DNA of 64,000 bases from Pseudaeromonas aegiceratis (lineage in GTDB: Bacteria; Pseudomonadota; Gammaproteobacteria; Enterobacterales; Aeromonadaceae). Below are positions 28,470-36,565 of this stretch, in pieces; within the stretch, counting starts at the first letter, position 1, and the number at the start of each line of letters is the position of its first letter. A model generated the notes under the pieces. The model was given only the letters and a program-made list of their open reading frames with translations. It was not told the DNA's origin and did not search any database. Both the position numbers and the translations under genes were made by a program. The stretch lies in assembly GCF_046254905.1 (NCBI RefSeq), contig NZ_CP158016.1:3617672-3681671 (forward strand). Reading direction: 5' to 3'.

Positions 28470-28925
28470 TCAGAGCTGGCTTAGCAGGGGTAACCAGGTC
28501 TCCAGCCAGAGGTCGGCGGCATCCTCCGGCAGATCCTGGGCGGTGACATCGATGAGGCAGGGCGTGCCCAGGGGCTGGGCGCCGCAGCCTTCCAGCAGGG
28601 CCTGCATCTGGTGGCCGGCGGCACAGAAGGTGTCGTAGTTGCTGTCACCCAGGGCCACCACGGCGTAGTGACTGCGACCCAGGTTGGGCTGCTTGAGCGC
28701 CAGTTCCTGGGCGAAGGGCTTCAGGTTGTCGGGGATCTCGCCGGCGCCGTGGGTGGCGGTTACCGCCAGCAACAGCTGACCGGCGGTATCCCCCAGCTCG
28801 GCCAGGCTGGCGGGGTTGTGGATCCGGGTCTGGTGACCGGCCGCATTCAGGCGATCGGCCAGGTGATCCGCCAGGTATTCGGCGGCACCCAGGGTGGATC
28901 CCACCAGCAGATGGATCTGCGCCAT
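28470..28925 (-). CDS. mioC: Flavodoxin-like protein MioC
   Basis: A 151-residue FMN flavodoxin of the short-chain MioC type. Phosphate-binding loop GSTLGAAEY (9-17), and isoalloxazine loops TATHGAGEIPDN and LGDSNYDTFCAAG are present. It is an electron carrier that can support biotin synthase in vitro. Transcription runs into oriC; in E. coli this read-through influences initiation. No perfect DnaA box was seen in its own promoter region. Confidence 0.95.
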   Translation of the reverse strand: MAQIHLLVGSTLGAAEYLADHLADRLNAAGHQTRIHNPASLAELGDTAGQLLLAVTATHGAGEIPDNLKPFAQELALKQPNLGRSHYAVVALGDSNYDTFCAAGHQMQALLEGCGAQPLGTPCLIDVTAQDLPEDAADLWLETWLPLLSQL

Positions 28926-28994
28926 GGTTGCTTTCTCCTAAGGACTTGGGGGCTTCAGTCTAGCCAAAGCCGGATTGAGGGGGAGAGGGATAAC

Positions 28995-29018
28995 AAAAAG
29001 GAGCCACGAGGGCTCCTT
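28995..29018 (-). terminator. Terminator of the earP-efp unit
   Basis: GGAGCC/GGCTCC stem with a five-base loop followed on the minus strand by five T, 31 bases after the efp stop codon. It also insulates mioC. Confidence 0.9.
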
Positions 29019-29048
29019 CTTTATATACCGGGTCACGGCCATCGCGGA

Positions 29049-29612
29049 CTAGACGCGACGCTTGAATTCGCCGGTACGGGTGTCGATTTCGATCTTGTCG
29101 CCGATCTTGACGAAGTCGGCCACTGAGATGGTGGCGCCGGTGCCAACCAGACGGGCCGGCTTCATCACCTTGCCGGAGGTGTCGCCACGGACGGACGGCT
29201 CAGTGTATTCCACTTCACGCACTATGGTGATGGGCAGTTCGACGGAGATGGCCTTGTCGTTGTAGAAGGTCACTTCACAGATGTCTTCCATGCCGTCGAT
29301 CAGATAGTCCAGCAGGTCGCCCAGGTTTTCCTTTTCCACGTCGTACTGGTTGTACTCGGTATCCATGAAGACATACATGGGGTCGGCGAAGTAGGAGAAG
29401 GTGCACTCCTTGCGCTCCAGCTGCACGACTTCCATCTTCTCATCGGCCTTGTACACGGTTTCGGTACCGGCGCCGGAGAGCAGGTTCTTCAGCTTCATCT
29501 TCACCACGGCGGCGTTACGGCCGGATTTGTTGAATTCGGTCTTCAGAACGACCATGGGGTCGTTGCCGATCATCACTACGTTGCCGGCGCGGAGTTCCTG
29601 TGCGGTTTTCAT
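29049..29612 (-). CDS. efp: Elongation factor P, arginine-rhamnosylated type
   Basis: A 187-residue three-domain factor that relieves ribosome stalling at polyproline stretches. The tip loop reads NKSGRNAAVV, with Arg at position 32 in place of the Lys of E. coli EF-P. This is the signature of EF-P activated by arginine rhamnosylation, and the EarP gene lies directly upstream (34-base gap), so the pair is a functional unit. dTDP-L-rhamnose would come from rml genes outside the window. Confidence 0.97.
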   Translation of the reverse strand: MKTAQELRAGNVVMIGNDPMVVLKTEFNKSGRNAAVVKMKLKNLLSGAGTETVYKADEKMEVVQLERKECTFSYFADPMYVFMDTEYNQYDVEKENLGDLLDYLIDGMEDICEVTFYNDKAISVELPITIVREVEYTEPSVRGDTSGKVMKPARLVGTGATISVADFVKIGDKIEIDTRTGEFKRRV

Positions 29613-29646
29613 TGGATCAGTTTCCTGTTTGAACAGAGAGGTATGA

Positions 29647-30804
29647 TTAAACGCCGTATTCTAGCCGGTTTTCCACCCATTGCACCAGACGGCTGGCTAA
29701 ATCTCCTCCAGATAGCACCTGCTCCGGCCAGCGCCGTGCCCAGCTCAGGTATTCGGCGCTGTGGTGGCACCATTGCGGCCACTGAATGGCCATCTGCTCG
29801 GCCTCGCCTCTGTCATAGGCCAGATGAAAATCCAGCAGGGCCTGGCGGGCTTCGGCACTTAACCCGCTAGCATAGCGCGCCATGAAGGCCTGCAGCTTCT
29901 CCAGGTGGATGTCGTCTTCTTGCTGGTAGATGTGCCAGAGGAAGGGGCGGGCGGCCCATTGGGCCCGCAGGAAGGAGTCTTCGCCCCGCACCAGGTTGAG
30001 ATCGCAGGACCACAGCAGACGGTCGTAACCGGCCTGATCCGTCATGGGCAGGCCCACCAGCTGTAGGTTGCCGCGGCGGGCTTGGGCGCCGGCCGGTAGC
30101 GCCTGACCCAGCCAGGGTTGCAGGCTGGCCAGCACCCGACCTTCCGGCACCAGCAGGCAGACGGGATCCTGGCCGTCGGCCCAGGCCTGTAGCAGGCCGG
30201 GCAGGGCTTGGGTCTCGTAGGTGAACAGGCTTATGTAGCGGCAGTGCGCCGGTTGGGGGGGGACGCCCAGCTGGGCAAACAGCGCCTGACGCTGGGCCGG
30301 ATCCGCCTGCCAGGCCTGGCGCTGGGCGCTAAGTGATCCTTCACACAAGAGGCCACCGCTGCGGGGGCTGAAGCCGGGAAAGAAGAAATGCTTGGCCAGG
30401 CCATTGCTTTGCAGCGAGGGCAGGCTGTGGCAGTCGTCGATCCACGCCTCGGCACTCAGGTATTCGAGATTGAGCCACAGGGGGCGGGGACTGGCCTGGG
30501 CCATGGCCCTGAGGGCCGCGTCGGGCAGCTGGCAGGCGAAGGCCTCGATCACCAGGGCGCCGGGTTGCCAAGTAGGATCGAAGTCAGGATCCCAGCGACA
30601 GATCGACACCCCGTCACGAGTCTGAGTGGCCAGGGCCGGATCCAGATCCGGGCAGAGGCTGGCGAAGCTGGCCAGATCGTCCACCCAAAGGCGGATGGGC
30701 TGGGCGAACTCCGCCACCAGCTGGCGGGCCAGCCGCCAGGTGACGCCGATGTCGCCGTAGTTGTCCACCACGGTGCAGAAGATATCCCAGTGTCGTTTGT
30801 GCAT
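29647..30804 (-). CDS. earP: EF-P arginine rhamnosyltransferase EarP
   Basis: A 385-residue GT-B glycosyltransferase (formerly DUF2331) that transfers rhamnose from dTDP-L-rhamnose to Arg32 of EF-P with inversion. The N-terminal block WDIFCTVVDNYGDIGVTWRL carries the two conserved aspartates (14 and 18) that are essential in studied homologues, and the C-terminal nucleotide-binding part has LVRGEDSFLRAQWAARPFLWHIYQQEDDIHLEKL. The ATG at 30804 matches the family start. It is probably co-transcribed with efp. Confidence 0.97.
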   Translation of the reverse strand: MHKRHWDIFCTVVDNYGDIGVTWRLARQLVAEFAQPIRLWVDDLASFASLCPDLDPALATQTRDGVSICRWDPDFDPTWQPGALVIEAFACQLPDAALRAMAQASPRPLWLNLEYLSAEAWIDDCHSLPSLQSNGLAKHFFFPGFSPRSGGLLCEGSLSAQRQAWQADPAQRQALFAQLGVPPQPAHCRYISLFTYETQALPGLLQAWADGQDPVCLLVPEGRVLASLQPWLGQALPAGAQARRGNLQLVGLPMTDQAGYDRLLWSCDLNLVRGEDSFLRAQWAARPFLWHIYQQEDDIHLEKLQAFMARYASGLSAEARQALLDFHLAYDRGEAEQMAIQWPQWCHHSAEYLSWARRWPEQVLSGGDLASRLVQWVENRLEYGV

Positions 30805-30946
30805 CTTGCCCTGTCTGAATTGTGCCGGTGCCTGGGGCGCGGTTATACCGGATCCCGGCACCGGTCTCCAGCGACGGATCTGCTGGGTCTGGCTAAAAAA
30901 CTGGCTATAATGGCGGTCCTTGCCTCATTGTCGTCTAAGAGTCGTC

Positions 30947-31822
30947 ATGCCAGCCAATCTGATGTTGTTGTCCGCCGCCGCCATCTGGGGCTTCGGTTTC
31001 GTCGCCCAGCGTCTGGGGATGAACTTCCTGGAACCCTTTGCCTTCAATGGCCTGCGCTTCCTGCTGGGCAGCCTTTCCCTGCTGCCGCTCATCTGGTTCT
31101 TCGCCCGTCGCGGCAAGGTCCAGGTGGCACAAGGCCCCTTGCTCAAGGCCGGGATCGTCGCCGGCAGCATGCTGTTTATCGCCGCCACCTTGCAGCAGGT
31201 GGGCCTGCAATACACCACGGCGGCCAAGGCCGGCTTCATCACTGGGCTCTATCTCATTCTGGTGCCCATCTTCGGCCTGCTGCTCAGGCACACCACCGGC
31301 ATCACCACCTGGATCGGCGCCGTGCTGGCGGTGGTGGGGCTCTACCTGCTGAGCATCAACGATGACTTCAGCATGTCGTTTGGCGATCTGCTGCAGTTTA
31401 TCGGCGCCCTGTTCTGGGCCATGCACATTCTGGTGATCGACCATTACAGCGGCAAGGTCAACGCCCTGCGTCTGGCGGCCAGCCAGTTCCTGTTCTGCGG
31501 CCTGCTGAGTATGGGGGTCTCGTTTGTGATCGAGACGCCGACCCTGGCGGGCATCCAGGGGGGTTGGCTGCCGCTGCTGTACGCTGGGCTGGTGAGCGTG
31601 GGGGTGGCCTATACCCTGCAGGTGGTGGGGCAGCAGAAGGCCAACCCGGCCCATGCCGCCATACTGCTCAGCCTGGAGGCGGTGTTTGCCGCCATCGGCG
31701 GGGTCTGGCTGCTGGACGAGAGCCTGTCCCTGCGGGCCTGGATCGGCTGCGGCCTGATGCTGGGGGGCATGCTGCTCTCCCAGGTGCGCTGGCCTAGTCC
31801 TGAGGCGGCACAGCCCGCCTGA
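30947..31822 (+). CDS. DMT superfamily (EamA) transporter
   Basis: A 291-residue inner-membrane protein with ten helices arranged as two EamA repeats (about 1-135 and 145-285). It starts MPANLMLLSAAAIWGFGFVAQRLG and has the second-repeat glycine-rich motif near the C-terminus (LLDESLSLRAWIGCGLMLGGMLLSQ). Family members export amino acids, nucleosides or other metabolites; the substrate cannot be read from the sequence. The gene is divergent from earP and ends at a strong terminator. Confidence 0.85.
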   Translation: MPANLMLLSAAAIWGFGFVAQRLGMNFLEPFAFNGLRFLLGSLSLLPLIWFFARRGKVQVAQGPLLKAGIVAGSMLFIAATLQQVGLQYTTAAKAGFITGLYLILVPIFGLLLRHTTGITTWIGAVLAVVGLYLLSINDDFSMSFGDLLQFIGALFWAMHILVIDHYSGKVNALRLAASQFLFCGLLSMGVSFVIETPTLAGIQGGWLPLLYAGLVSVGVAYTLQVVGQQKANPAHAAILLSLEAVFAAIGGVWLLDESLSLRAWIGCGLMLGGMLLSQVRWPSPEAAQPA

Positions 31823-31827
31823 GCAAG

Positions 31828-31855
31828 ATGACCAGTTTCGACTGGTCATTTTTTT
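31828..31855 (+). terminator. Terminator of the DMT transporter gene
   Basis: Stem TGACCAGT/ACTGGTCA with a TTCG tetraloop followed by seven T, starting six bases after the stop codon. It separates the transporter from the ars operon. Confidence 0.95.
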
Positions 31856-31858
31856 GTC

Positions 31859-31885
31859 TTATATATATGCTAATTCGTATATATA
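31859..31885. promoter_or_regulatory. Palindromic ArsR-type operator/promoter of the arsenic operon
   Basis: A near-palindrome with ATATAT arms around GCTAATTCG lies between the terminator and the ArsC-ArsR start codon, about 20 bases upstream of the GGAGG ribosome binding site. ArsR repressors bind such AT-rich inverted repeats overlapping the promoter. Autorepression by the encoded ArsR domain is expected. Confidence 0.6.
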
Positions 31886-31899
31886 AATTTGGAGGTGTC

Positions 31900-32700
31900 A
31901 TGAGTCAATCCCGTGTGCTGTTCCTCTGTACCGCCAACTCGGCCCGTTCCATCCTGGCCGAGGCACTGCTGCGTCAGCTGGCCGGCGACCGTTTTGCGGT
32001 GTACAGCGCCGGCAGCCGGCCGGAGTCGGTGGATCCCCGGGCCCTGGTTGTGCTGCGCCAGGCTGGCATTCCCGCCGAGGGGCTCATGAGCAAGGGGCTG
32101 GATGCGGTGTCCGATCAGCGGTTTGATTTCGTCATCTCCCTGTGTGACAAGGCGAGCCAGGAGTGCCAGCAGATCCCCCACAAGGGGCGGGTGCTGCACT
32201 GGAACCTGCCGGATCCCAAGGCCGAGGCCGGCGAGGCGCCCTTTGCCGACTGCCTGCAGGCCATCCGCAGCCGCATCGAGCTGTTCCTGCAGGTGGTGGG
32301 GGACGATCCCCTGCCCAGCAGCCGGGAGCTGGCCCCCGCCGAGCTGTTTCGCGCCCTGGCGGATGAGACCCGGCTGCGCCTGATGCTGCTGTTGTTGCAG
32401 GAGGGGGAGCTGTGCGTCTGCGAGCTGACCGAGGCGCTGGACGATCTGCAGCCCAAGATCTCCCGCCACCTCAAGCAGCTGCGCCATGCCGGCCTGGTGC
32501 AGGATCGGCGCCAGGGGCAGTGGATCTTCTATCGGCTGGACGACAGCCTGCCCAGCTGGGCCGACAGTGTCTTGCGCCTGGCGGCCCAGGCGCTGCCCGG
32601 CCCCCAGCATGGCGATCTCCGCCGGCTGGCCGCCATGCAGAACCGCCCCTCCCGGGACGGAGTCTGCGGTCTGGCTAACCTGAGCAAGGAGTCGGCATGA
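31900..32700 (+). CDS. ArsC-ArsR fusion: arsenate reductase joined to arsenic-sensing repressor
   Basis: A 266-residue two-domain protein. Residues 1-135 are a low-molecular-weight phosphatase-type arsenate reductase with the CX5R loop CTANSAR (10-16) and cysteines at 10, 82 and 89, the same three positions as in thioredoxin-coupled S. aureus ArsC. Residues 145-245 are an ArsR/SmtB winged helix with the As(III)-binding CVC motif (Cys172, Cys174) in ELCVCEL and the recognition helix QPKISRHLKQL. So one polypeptide may both make arsenite and sense it. The ATG at 31900 has GGAGG upstream. First gene of the ars operon; its stop overlaps the ACR3 start (ATGA). Confidence 0.93.
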   Translation: MSQSRVLFLCTANSARSILAEALLRQLAGDRFAVYSAGSRPESVDPRALVVLRQAGIPAEGLMSKGLDAVSDQRFDFVISLCDKASQECQQIPHKGRVLHWNLPDPKAEAGEAPFADCLQAIRSRIELFLQVVGDDPLPSSRELAPAELFRALADETRLRLMLLLLQEGELCVCELTEALDDLQPKISRHLKQLRHAGLVQDRRQGQWIFYRLDDSLPSWADSVLRLAAQALPGPQHGDLRRLAAMQNRPSRDGVCGLANLSKESA

Positions 32701-33740
32701 GCAGTCCATTGGGGGTGTTTGAACGGGGCCTGAGCCTCTGGGTGGCCCTGGCCATGGGAGCCGGCGTGCTGCTGGGCAGCTATTTGCCTGATCTGTTTGC
32801 CGGGGTGGCGGCCCTGGAGTGGGCCCACGTCAACCTGGTGGTGGCCCTGCTCATCTGGCTGATGATCTATCCCATGATGGTGCAGATCGAATTCTCCGCC
32901 ATCAAAGCGGTGGGGCGGCGGCCCAAGGGGCTGCTGCTGACCCTGGTGGTGAACTGGCTGATCAAGCCCTTCACCATGGCCCTGCTGGGCTGGCTGTTCT
33001 TCCGCTACCTGTTCGCCCCCTGGGTGGATGCCCAGAGTGCCGAACAGTACATCGCCGGCATGATCTTGCTGGGGGGGGCCCCCTGTACCGCCATGGTGTT
33101 TGTCTGGAGCCAGCTCACCCGTGGCGATCCCAACTACACCCTGGTACAGGTGGCCATCAACGACCTCATCATGGTGGTGGCCTTTGCCCCCATCGCCGGC
33201 CTGCTGCTGGGGGTGACGGATCTGCAGGTGCCCTGGCAGACCCTGTTGCTGTCCACCCTGCTGTATGTGGTGCTGCCCCTGGTGGCAGGGATCCTGACCC
33301 GCCGCCATCTGCTGGTCCGGGGCGGGACGGTGGCGGTGGCCCACTGGGTGGCGCGGCTCAAGCCTTGGTCCATGGTCGGGCTGCTGGCGACCGTGGTGCT
33401 GCTGTTTGGCTTCCAGGCCGGGGTCATACTGGACAATCCCCTGGCCATAGCCCTGATCGCCGTGCCCCTGATCATCCAGTCCTACGGCATCTTCGCCCTG
33501 GCCTACGGCGCCGCCCGCTGGCTGCGGCTGCCCCATCCCATAGCCGCACCGGCCTGCCTCATCGGCACCTCCAACTTCTTCGAACTGGCGGTGGCGGTGG
33601 CCATCTCCTTGTTCGGTCTGCATTCGGGGGCCGCGCTGGCCACCGTGGTCGGGGTGCTGGTGGAGGTGCCGGTCATGCTCTCCCTGGTGGCTCTGGCCAA
33701 TCGCACCCGTCACTGGTTTCCCCCACAACAGGAATCTTGA
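32697..33740 (+). CDS. ACR3 family arsenite exporter
   Basis: A 347-residue inner-membrane protein with ten predicted helices. The family motif GGAPCTAMVFVWS contains Cys130, equivalent to the essential membrane Cys of ACR3 permeases. It exports As(OH)3/arsenite using the proton-motive force. Translational coupling to the ArsC-ArsR gene supports reduction followed by extrusion. Some annotations would call it arsB; it is of the ACR3 rather than the ArsB family. Confidence 0.95.
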   Translation: MSSPLGVFERGLSLWVALAMGAGVLLGSYLPDLFAGVAALEWAHVNLVVALLIWLMIYPMMVQIEFSAIKAVGRRPKGLLLTLVVNWLIKPFTMALLGWLFFRYLFAPWVDAQSAEQYIAGMILLGGAPCTAMVFVWSQLTRGDPNYTLVQVAINDLIMVVAFAPIAGLLLGVTDLQVPWQTLLLSTLLYVVLPLVAGILTRRHLLVRGGTVAVAHWVARLKPWSMVGLLATVVLLFGFQAGVILDNPLAIALIAVPLIIQSYGIFALAYGAARWLRLPHPIAAPACLIGTSNFFELAVAVAISLFGLHSGAALATVVGVLVEVPVMLSLVALANRTRHWFPPQQES

Positions 33741-33741
33741 T

Positions 33742-34239
33742 ATGTCGTCCTCCTCCCATCCCTTGTTTGAACTGCCGTTGACCCAGGGTGGCGCCCTGGG
33801 GCTGATGCCCTGTCCGGGCACCCTGTCGTTGTCACTGGCCGAGGCGCTGCAGCAGGTCAAGGACTGGGGCGCCGAGGCGGTGCTGACCCTGATGGAGCCC
33901 GATGAGCTGGTGCTGCACGGGGTCGGGGAGCTGGGCCATCAGGTGCAGGCCCTGGGGCTGACTTGGTTCCACTTGCCCATCGAGGACGACCATGCTCCCG
34001 AGGCGGCCTTTGATTCGGCCTGGGCGACCCAGGGGCAGGCCATCGTTGATTTGTTGCAGCGGGGCGGCAAGCTGGCGCTGCACTGCCGGGGCGGCAGCGG
34101 CCGTACCGGTCTCATCGCCGCCCGTCTGCTGCTGGCCCTGGGTTGGCCCGAGGCCGAGGCGGTGGCGGCGGTCAAGGCGCTGCGGCCCAAGGCCCTGAGC
34201 CTGCCGGTGCATTGCCAGTGGTTGGCACAACAATCCTAA
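33742..34239 (+). CDS. Dual-specificity-phosphatase-like protein in the ars operon
   Basis: A 165-residue cytoplasmic protein with the tyrosine/dual-specificity phosphatase signature HCRGGSGRTG (114-123; nucleophile Cys115, phosphate-binding Arg121) and a possible general acid in IEDDHAPE (Asp82 or 83). It resembles CDKN3-like phosphatases. It starts one base after the ACR3 stop codon, inside the arsenic operon. Since yeast Acr2p and related HCX5R phosphatases reduce arsenate, and arsenate mimics phosphate, it could be a second arsenate reductase or act on an arseno/phospho ester; this is inference. Confidence 0.85.
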   Translation: MSSSSHPLFELPLTQGGALGLMPCPGTLSLSLAEALQQVKDWGAEAVLTLMEPDELVLHGVGELGHQVQALGLTWFHLPIEDDHAPEAAFDSAWATQGQAIVDLLQRGGKLALHCRGGSGRTGLIAARLLLALGWPEAEAVAAVKALRPKALSLPVHCQWLAQQS

Positions 34240-34254
34240 TTATCAGAGGCGATC

Positions 34255-35235
34255 ATGAATCCCTTATTGCTGTTTACCTGGTTGGCGGATTGGCTGGTCT
34301 ACGGCGGCCTGGGGCTGGACCCCGCCAGCCGGCTGGGCCAGGCGCTGCATTTCTTCGTCGAGGATGTCAGCAAGATACTGGTGCTGCTGCTGGTGATGAT
34401 TTACGTCATCGCCTGGCTGCGGGCCGGGCTGGACGTGGAGCGGGTGCGGGATGCCCTGGCGCGGCGCCATCGTCTGCTGGGTTACGGCCTGGCCAGCCTG
34501 TTCGGCGCCATCACGCCGTTTTGCTCCTGCTCCAGCATCCCGCTGTTCCTCGGCTTCACCTATGCCCGCATCCCGGTGGGGGTGACCATGGCCTTCCTCA
34601 TCACCTCGCCGCTGATCAACGAGGTGGCGGTGGTGCTGCTGTGGGGCCTCATCGGCTGGCAGCTGACCCTGACCTATGTGGTGGTGGGTCTGCTGGCCGG
34701 CATGCTGGGGGGCGCCATGATGGATCTGATCGGCGCGCAGCGCTGGCTGCAGCCCCTGGTGCAGGAGGTGCTGGCCGCACCGGTGGCGGCCCAGGCGGAG
34801 CGGGGTGCCATCCGACTCAGCTGGCGGGAGCGCCACGGCTTTGCCAAGCAGGAGACCCTCAGCATCTTCCTGCGGGTCTGGCCCTGGGTGCTGCTGGGGG
34901 TAGCCCTGGGGGCCGGGTTGCACGGCTACCTGCCGGCGGATTTCTTCCACCGTCATCTGGGCGGTGGCCAGTGGTGGTCGGTGCCCGCCGCCGTGGCCCT
35001 GGGGTCGGGCCTGTATGCCAACGCCACCGGGGTGATCCCGGTGATGGAGAGCCTGCTGGCCAAGGGATTGCCCTTGGGCACCACCCTGGCGCTGTGTATG
35101 AGCACGGTGGCGGTGAGCATTCCGGAATTCGTGATGTTGAAACAGGTCATGCAGTGGCGTCTGCTGGCCTGGTTGCTGGCCTACATACTGGTGGCCTTCA
35201 CCCTGGTGGGCTGGCTGTTGAACGCCGTGGGTTAA
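34255..35235 (+). CDS. arsP: ArsP-type organoarsenical permease (DUF318 family)
   Basis: A 326-residue inner-membrane protein with about eight helices and the conserved motif TPFCSCSSIPLF (Cys90 and Cys92). ArsP exports trivalent organoarsenicals such as methylarsenite and roxarsone(III); other members of the permease family transport different substrates, so the assignment rests partly on its ars context. A central cytoplasmic loop (about 160-200) is hydrophilic. It lies 15 bases after the phosphatase-like gene and 18 bases before a thioredoxin-like gene. Confidence 0.85.
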   Translation: MNPLLLFTWLADWLVYGGLGLDPASRLGQALHFFVEDVSKILVLLLVMIYVIAWLRAGLDVERVRDALARRHRLLGYGLASLFGAITPFCSCSSIPLFLGFTYARIPVGVTMAFLITSPLINEVAVVLLWGLIGWQLTLTYVVVGLLAGMLGGAMMDLIGAQRWLQPLVQEVLAAPVAAQAERGAIRLSWRERHGFAKQETLSIFLRVWPWVLLGVALGAGLHGYLPADFFHRHLGGGQWWSVPAAVALGSGLYANATGVIPVMESLLAKGLPLGTTLALCMSTVAVSIPEFVMLKQVMQWRLLAWLLAYILVAFTLVGWLLNAVG

Positions 35236-35253
35236 ATCCAACAAGGAGAAGAT

Positions 35254-35487
35254 ATGAAACAGTTCAAAGTCTATGGCTCGGGTTGCAGCAACTGCGTGAA
35301 GACCGCCGAGCTCATCGCCCAGGCGGCCGCCGAGCAGGGCGAGGAGATTGCCCTGGAGAAGGTCACCGACATGAAGAGCATCGCCCTGGCCGGGGTGATG
35401 AAGACCCCGGGGGTGGGGCTGGATGGTCGCATCATCCACTTCGGTTCCGTGCCGACGCCGGAGCTGGTGCGCAGCTGGTTTGCCTGA
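35254..35487 (+). CDS. Thioredoxin-like small redox protein
   Basis: A 77-residue protein of the Thioredoxin_3/redox-active-disulfide-2 type, with the active site GCSNC (Cys11, Cys14) and the cis-Pro segment MKTPGVGLDGRI. Such proteins are commonly found directly after DUF318 permeases. It could pass electrons to ArsC or to the phosphatase-like protein, or hand As(III) to ArsP. A clear AAGGAG precedes the ATG. Confidence 0.9.
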   Translation: MKQFKVYGSGCSNCVKTAELIAQAAAEQGEEIALEKVTDMKSIALAGVMKTPGVGLDGRIIHFGSVPTPELVRSWFA

Positions 35488-35560
35488 GGGCGGGTCTCAA
35501 GCGGCCTGGCGACAGACCGCTTGGGAATCGTTGCTTCGGGACACATCAAGGAGAACCCCC

Positions 35561-36565
35561 ATGCCCCTCAATATCGGCATCAACGGCTTCGGCCGTATCG
35601 GTCGTCTGGCCCTGCGGGTCGCCTTCGACTGGCCGGAATTTCGCTTTGTCCGGATCAATGATCCGGCGGGCGATGCCGCCACCCTGGCTCATCTGCTCAA
35701 CTTCGACTCGGTGCAGGGGCGTTGGCAGCATGAGGCCCGGGCCGAGGGAGATACGCTGCTCATTGGCCAGCAGGCCATTCAGGTCAGCCGCAACAAGGCT
35801 ATCGGCGAGACCGACTGGTCTGGCTGTGATCTGGTGCTGGAGTGTTCCGGGGTGATGCGGGATCCCGCTCTGCTGCAGGCCTACCTGGAGCAGGGGGTGA
35901 AGCGGGTGGTGGTGAGCGCCCCGGTGAAGGGGGACGACATCCTCAACCTGGTGATGGGGGTGAACCAGGATCGCTTCGAGCCGGCGCGCCACCGCATCGT
36001 CACCGCCGCCTCCTGTACCACCAATTGCCTGGCCCCCGTGGTCAAGGTGATCCACGAGGGGTTGGGCATCCGCCACGGCTCCATGACCACCATCCACGAT
36101 CTCACCAACACCCAGACCATACTGGACGCCCCCCACCAGGATCTGCGCCGGGCGCGGGCCTGCGGCATGAGCCTGATCCCCACCAGCACCGGCTCGGCCA
36201 CCGCCATCACCGCCATCTTCCCCGAGCTGACCGGCCGCCTCAACGGCCATGCGGTGCGGGTGCCGCTGGCCAATGCGTCCCTCACCGACTGCGTGTTCGA
36301 GGTGGCGCGGCCCACCACGGTGGCGGAGGTCAACGGCCTGTTGCAGGCGGCGGCTGAGGGGCCCCTGGCTGGCATATTGGGCTACGAGACCCGGCCCCTG
36401 GTCTCCATCGATTACAAGGGGGATCCCCGCTCCAGCGTGGTGGATGCCCTCTCCACCCTGGTGATTGGCGGCACCCAGGTGAAGATCTACGCCTGGTACG
36501 ACAACGAGTGGGGCTACGCCAACCGCACCGTGGAGCTGGCCCGCTTGGTGGGCCTGGCGTCATGA
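35561..36565 (+). CDS. Glyceraldehyde-3-phosphate dehydrogenase of the ArsJ arsenate pathway
   Basis: A 334-residue GAPDH with NAD-binding INGFGRIGR and the catalytic SCTTNC motif (Cys152). Its stop codon overlaps the start of the ArsJ-type MFS gene. In the characterised arsenate pathway a dedicated GAPDH makes 1-arseno-3-phosphoglycerate from glyceraldehyde-3-phosphate and arsenate, and ArsJ exports it. The sequence HDLTNTQTILDAP replaces the more common housekeeping YTxxQ motif, which fits a specialised paralogue. The ATG at 35561 follows AAGGAG; an upstream extension to 35423 overlaps the previous gene. Confidence 0.93.
   Translation: MPLNIGINGFGRIGRLALRVAFDWPEFRFVRINDPAGDAATLAHLLNFDSVQGRWQHEARAEGDTLLIGQQAIQVSRNKAIGETDWSGCDLVLECSGVMRDPALLQAYLEQGVKRVVVSAPVKGDDILNLVMGVNQDRFEPARHRIVTAASCTTNCLAPVVKVIHEGLGIRHGSMTTIHDLTNTQTILDAPHQDLRRARACGMSLIPTSTGSATAITAIFPELTGRLNGHAVRVPLANASLTDCVFEVARPTTVAEVNGLLQAAAEGPLAGILGYETRPLVSIDYKGDPRSSVVDALSTLVIGGTQVKIYAWYDNEWGYANRTVELARLVGLAS

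Noticed and set aside
32529..33860. Minus-strand frame of 443 codons opposite ACR3
   Set aside because: His/Gln-rich shadow with no recognisable domain; the ars genes on the plus strand are coupled.
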